The notes under the pieces: generated by a model | The model's input: the letters and a program-made list of their open reading frames with translations, nothing else | What the model was told of the DNA's origin: nothing | Database searches by the model: none | Shown here: one piece after another, positions 61,116-64,000 of the stretch | Layout of the letters: each line of letters begins with the position of its first letter | How positions within the stretch are numbered: the stretch's first letter is position 1 | Program-made: the position numbers and the translations under genes | Assembly: GCF_001420995.1 (NCBI RefSeq) | Contig: NZ_CP012184.1 | Location: 4,200,501 to 4,264,500 of the forward strand | DNA: 64,000 nt | Direction of reading: 5' to 3' | Source: Pseudonocardia sp. EC080619-01 | GTDB lineage: Bacteria; Actinomycetota; Actinomycetes; Mycobacteriales; Pseudonocardiaceae

Positions 61116-63692
61116 TCAGGCCATGATCCAGGTGTCCTTCGCGCCCCCGCCCCGGGACGAGTTGACGATCATCCCGCCCGGCGGGGCGACCCGGGACAGC
61201 GCCGACGGCAGGACGTCGATCTCGGGCGTCGCGCCGCGGCCGGAGGACTGGACGGCGAACACCCGGAGATCGACGGCCTGCGGCTGCAGGAGACCGTCGG
61301 TGAAGGTCGGGTGCGTCGAGATCCGCACCATGTCCTGGGCCACCCAGGACGCCGGGTGCGCGCGGATCCCGGCGGCCACCCGGTCCAGCTCGTCCGGCGT
61401 CGCGTGCGGGCCGATCACGATGCCCGCACCGCCGTAGCCGTCGACCGGCTTGAGGACGAGCTCGCCGAGCCGGTCGAGCACCTCGTCCCGGGCGACCGGG
61501 TCGGCGCAGGGCAAGGTCGGGACCGAGGCGAGCACCGGCTCCTCGCCCAGGTAGTAGCGGATCATGGCGGGCACGTAGGCGTAGACGAGCTTGTCGTCGG
61601 CGACGCCGTTGCCGGGCGCGTTGCGCAGCGTGGTCCGGCCGCGGGCCATCGACGCGAGCAGCGCCCGCCCGATCGGCCGGTGGTCGGCGCCGCGGGCCGT
61701 CGCGAGCCCGGTCTCGTCCATCCGCCGGTACAGCGTGGTCAGCCGGCGACGGCGCCCGCCGCCCACCAGGAACACCGCGCCGTCGGTGACCTGCAGCCGC
61801 GACGGGGTGACCAGCGGGATCTCGAGGGCCTCGGCGAGCAGCCGGTGCTCGAAGAACGCCGGGTCGGACTCGCCCGCGGTGAGCAGCGCGGTCTCGCCGT
61901 CCGGGTCCGACGGGTCGTCCACGAGAGCGGTACGCAGCCGGGCGGGGACGTCGTCGAGCCCCAGCACCTCCGACGGTGACTCCAGGTCCGGCAGCACGCT
62001 GCGGATCAGGCGCCTGCTCATCATCGAGAAGCCGATCCCGGACGGGACGCGCAGGTTGTCCTCGAGCACGACCCAGCCGTCGTCGGAGTCGCGGACCAGG
62101 TCGATCCCGGCGACGGCGATCCGCACCGCGTCCGGCGGGACGAGCGTGCCCGACCGCGTCCGGCCGGGCGCCCCGTCGACGACGGCGGCCGGCACGATCC
62201 GGTCGCGGACGATCTCGCGCCGGCCGTAGACGTCGCGGACGAAGTGCTCCAGCGCCCGGACCCGCTGGGCGAGCCCTGCCGACAGGTGCGCCCAGTCGTC
62301 CGCGGCCACGATCCGCGGGACGAGGTCCAGCGGGAACAGCCGCTCGCCGTCGTCACCGGGCACGACGCCGGGGACCGGGAAGGTGACGCCGCGTGCGCGC
62401 TGCTCGGTCCGCAGCGCGGACTCGGCGGCGGTGAGCCCGCGGGTGCCGAGCCGCTCGAGGGAGCGGAACAGCCAGCCGTACGCCGGGCGGATCGTCAGGT
62501 CGTCGTCGACGGCCTCGTCGTGCCGGGGCGGGACGTAGCCGGACAGCAGGTCCGGCGCGACCGGGACGGTCACCGGCAGGGTGCCGGGCACCTCCTCGCC
62601 CTGGGTGCGGGCGAGGAGGTCGTCGACGACGTCGACCAGCGACCCGCGGTGGCCGAACGCCCTGCGCTGCGCGGCCGCACCCGAGCCGCGGGCCAGCACG
62701 GCCTCGGCGAGCTCCTCGACCTGCTCGGCGTCGCCGGTGTCCTCGAGCCACGGCCGCAGCTCGGCGACCAGCGTGCGCAGCTGCACCGCGGGCGGGGAGA
62801 GGACCGGTGCCGCGGGCTCGGACACGTCGACGAGGTCGCCCTCCAGGCCGGAGCGGGCGGCCCGCCACCCGGCGGCCCGCAGCAGCTCGTGCCGGACCCG
62901 GGGGAGCGGTCGTCCGGCCTCGGTGTCGGCGCGCGCCCGGGCGACCAGCGCCCGGAACAGGCCGGCGACAAGGACGACGTCGTCGACCTCGGGGCAGGCG
63001 TCGCAGACCCGGAGCTCGACGGTCGGCAGGTGTGCGCTGGGCCGGACGTCGAAGTAGAGCATCCCGGCGTCGCTGATCGTCCCGGACGTGATCAGCTCGT
63101 CGATCATCGCGTCGTACTCCGCGGCGGTGGTGACGTCACCGGGCGGACCGGCGGTGGGCCAGCGCTGCCAGATCATGCTGCGGTAGCTGGCGTAGCCGGT
63201 GTCGTGGCCGCGCCAGTACGGCGAGCTGGCGGTGATCGCGAGCAGGGCGGGGAGGGCGGGCGCGACCCGGCGGGAGACCTGCACCGCGGTGTCCCGGTCG
63301 GGGACGTCGGCGTGTACCTGCAGCCCGCAGATGTGCTGCTCGCGGACGAGCATCTGGTACTCGTGCTGCATCCGCTCGTACCGGGCGCCCGCGGAGACGT
63401 CGTCGCCGGACAGGTCGACCAGCGGGACGGTCCCCGCCGCGACCACGCCCAGCCCGAGCGGCTCGGCGGCCTCCCGGAGCCGGGCCCGCAGCCGTCGCAC
63501 GTGCCGGCGCAGGTCGTCGAGCGACTCCGTCGCCGGGGTGTTCGTCTCGACCAGCGAGCGTTGCAGCTCGGGGAAGAACTCGGCGCCGTCCAGATGTTCC
63601 AGCAGCCGGTCCGCGTCGGGTGCGGCCCGGCGGTCGGTCAGGCCGACCACGTGGAACTCCTCCTCGACCCCCACCAGCGACACGTCCCCCAC
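61116..63692 (-). CDS. Carboxylate-amine ligase (GCS2/YbdK) fused to circularly permuted ATP-grasp protein
   Basis: This 858-residue fusion has an N-terminal (about 1-365) glutamate-cysteine ligase 2 domain (LVGVEEEFHVVGL, ICGLQVHADVPDRDTAVQVS, LRVCDACPEVDD). Its C-terminal (about 385-858) type 2 circularly permuted ATP-grasp domain includes WVVLEDNLRVPSGIGFSMMS, VLKPVDGYGGAGIVIGP and DLRVFAVQSSG. Each half forms amide bonds from a carboxylate and an amine. Fused forms are known in actinobacteria; products are unknown. The GTG at 63692 starts it. Confidence 0.87.
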   Translation of the reverse strand: MGDVSLVGVEEEFHVVGLTDRRAAPDADRLLEHLDGAEFFPELQRSLVETNTPATESLDDLRRHVRRLRARLREAAEPLGLGVVAAGTVPLVDLSGDDVSAGARYERMQHEYQMLVREQHICGLQVHADVPDRDTAVQVSRRVAPALPALLAITASSPYWRGHDTGYASYRSMIWQRWPTAGPPGDVTTAAEYDAMIDELITSGTISDAGMLYFDVRPSAHLPTVELRVCDACPEVDDVVLVAGLFRALVARARADTEAGRPLPRVRHELLRAAGWRAARSGLEGDLVDVSEPAAPVLSPPAVQLRTLVAELRPWLEDTGDAEQVEELAEAVLARGSGAAAQRRAFGHRGSLVDVVDDLLARTQGEEVPGTLPVTVPVAPDLLSGYVPPRHDEAVDDDLTIRPAYGWLFRSLERLGTRGLTAAESALRTEQRARGVTFPVPGVVPGDDGERLFPLDLVPRIVAADDWAHLSAGLAQRVRALEHFVRDVYGRREIVRDRIVPAAVVDGAPGRTRSGTLVPPDAVRIAVAGIDLVRDSDDGWVVLEDNLRVPSGIGFSMMSRRLIRSVLPDLESPSEVLGLDDVPARLRTALVDDPSDPDGETALLTAGESDPAFFEHRLLAEALEIPLVTPSRLQVTDGAVFLVGGGRRRRLTTLYRRMDETGLATARGADHRPIGRALLASMARGRTTLRNAPGNGVADDKLVYAYVPAMIRYYLGEEPVLASVPTLPCADPVARDEVLDRLGELVLKPVDGYGGAGIVIGPHATPDELDRVAAGIRAHPASWVAQDMVRISTHPTFTDGLLQPQAVDLRVFAVQSSGRGATPEIDVLPSALSRVAPPGGMIVNSSRGGGAKDTWIMA

Positions 63693-63838
63693 GGCGGTGA
63701 CGCTAGGTCGCCGCTGTTACCGGCAGGTGTCGGGAGATGATCGGCAGGCTGCGGTCGCCCGCCCGCTGCGCCGATCGGAGCAGTGACGCTGAGCTGTACG
63801 GACCAGTTCCCAGCAGGTGCCCTCGGTACCTTCCGTCG

Positions 63839-64000
63839 ATGGTCACCCGTACCGGCCGGCACCGCCGCCGCGCCGATGGCGCGCCCACCGGCACCGGCCA
63901 GCGTGCGCTCGTCGCGGTCGTCCAGGTGCTCGGGCTGGCGGTGTGGTTCTCGGCGTCGGCCGTCCTGCCCGAGCTACGCGCCGAGTGGGGGATCGGGACG
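63839..64000 (+). CDS. MFS transporter, 5' part
   Basis: Only the first 54 codons are present. A basic N-terminus (TRTGRHRRRADG) is followed by the start of helix 1, ALVAVVQVLGLAVWFSASAV, then LPELRAEWGIG, typical of MFS drug/sugar transporters of actinobacteria. The gene continues beyond the window, so substrate and length are unknown. Confidence 0.7.
   Translation, partial: MVTRTGRHRRRADGAPTGTGQRALVAVVQVLGLAVWFSASAVLPELRAEWGIGT

Overview
This window is high-GC actinobacterial chromosomal DNA, probably from Pseudonocardia or a close relative. Supporting features are a mycothiol-dependent nitroreductase of the Rv2466c type, a CtaJ-like respiratory small protein, a DUF222-HNH nuclease, an S-adenosyl methyltransferase of the actinobacterial PF04672 family, an Rpf-type muralytic gene, frequent GTG starts and many 4-base start/stop overlaps. 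No rRNA, tRNA or CRISPR array was seen. Genes at both edges are cut by the window.

Layout. (1) 1-8.2 kb: part of a Wzx/Wzy polysaccharide cluster (polymerase end, GT2, GT4, flippase, GT4) with a first dTDP-rhamnose set (rmlA, rmlB, rmlC, no rmlD); its bases are visibly less GC-rich than the rest. (2) 8.2-19.6 kb: a divergent pair of tiny genes around a 20-base perfect palindrome, a short priming sugar transferase, a low-molecular-weight tyrosine phosphatase, a CocE-like hydrolase, an XRE regulator beside a frameshifted aldo/keto reductase, a methyltransferase, two tandem small secreted proteins with Asp/Asn calcium-type loops, a DUF222-HNH gene and a long priming sugar transferase. (3) 19.8-33.9 kb: a second polysaccharide locus. 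On the plus strand are an RmlC-like/SAF-oxidoreductase pair and a nucleotidyltransferase-DegT-SDR trio. On the minus strand are a third priming transferase and a tightly coupled five-gene operon (GT4-propeller fusion, Wzy, Wzx, Wzz with a degenerate kinase domain, DUF4091). (4) 34-40 kb: GPP34, PhoD and a complete rmlADBC set split into divergent arms. (5) 40-52.9 kb: UDP-glucose dehydrogenase, MFS, DUF2252, CtaJ-like and DUF5130-like proteins, a response regulator and a frameshifted histidine kinase, a Cys/His-rich small protein, aminopeptidase N, an Rv2466c homologue and an aldehyde dehydrogenase. (6) 53-57.5 kb: an rpf gene split inside its catalytic domain by a roughly 3.46-kb element that carries two tyrosine recombinases. 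(7) 57.6-64 kb: Ser/Thr kinase, S9 peptidase, GCS2/ATP-grasp fusion and the start of an MFS gene.

How it fits together. Most of 1-40 kb makes, polymerises, exports and regulates surface polysaccharide. Three phosphoglycosyl transferases can prime chains, two Wzx/Wzy pairs can export and polymerise them, and one Wzz-like protein could control length. The rml genes supply dTDP-rhamnose and Ugd supplies UDP-glucuronate.

The most striking observation is the split rpf gene. Joining the two flanks across the element restores an intact Rpf domain in frame, so excision could in principle repair the gene. Two other genes (aldo/keto reductase and histidine kinase) each carry an apparent one-base frameshift, which may be real or may be sequence error.
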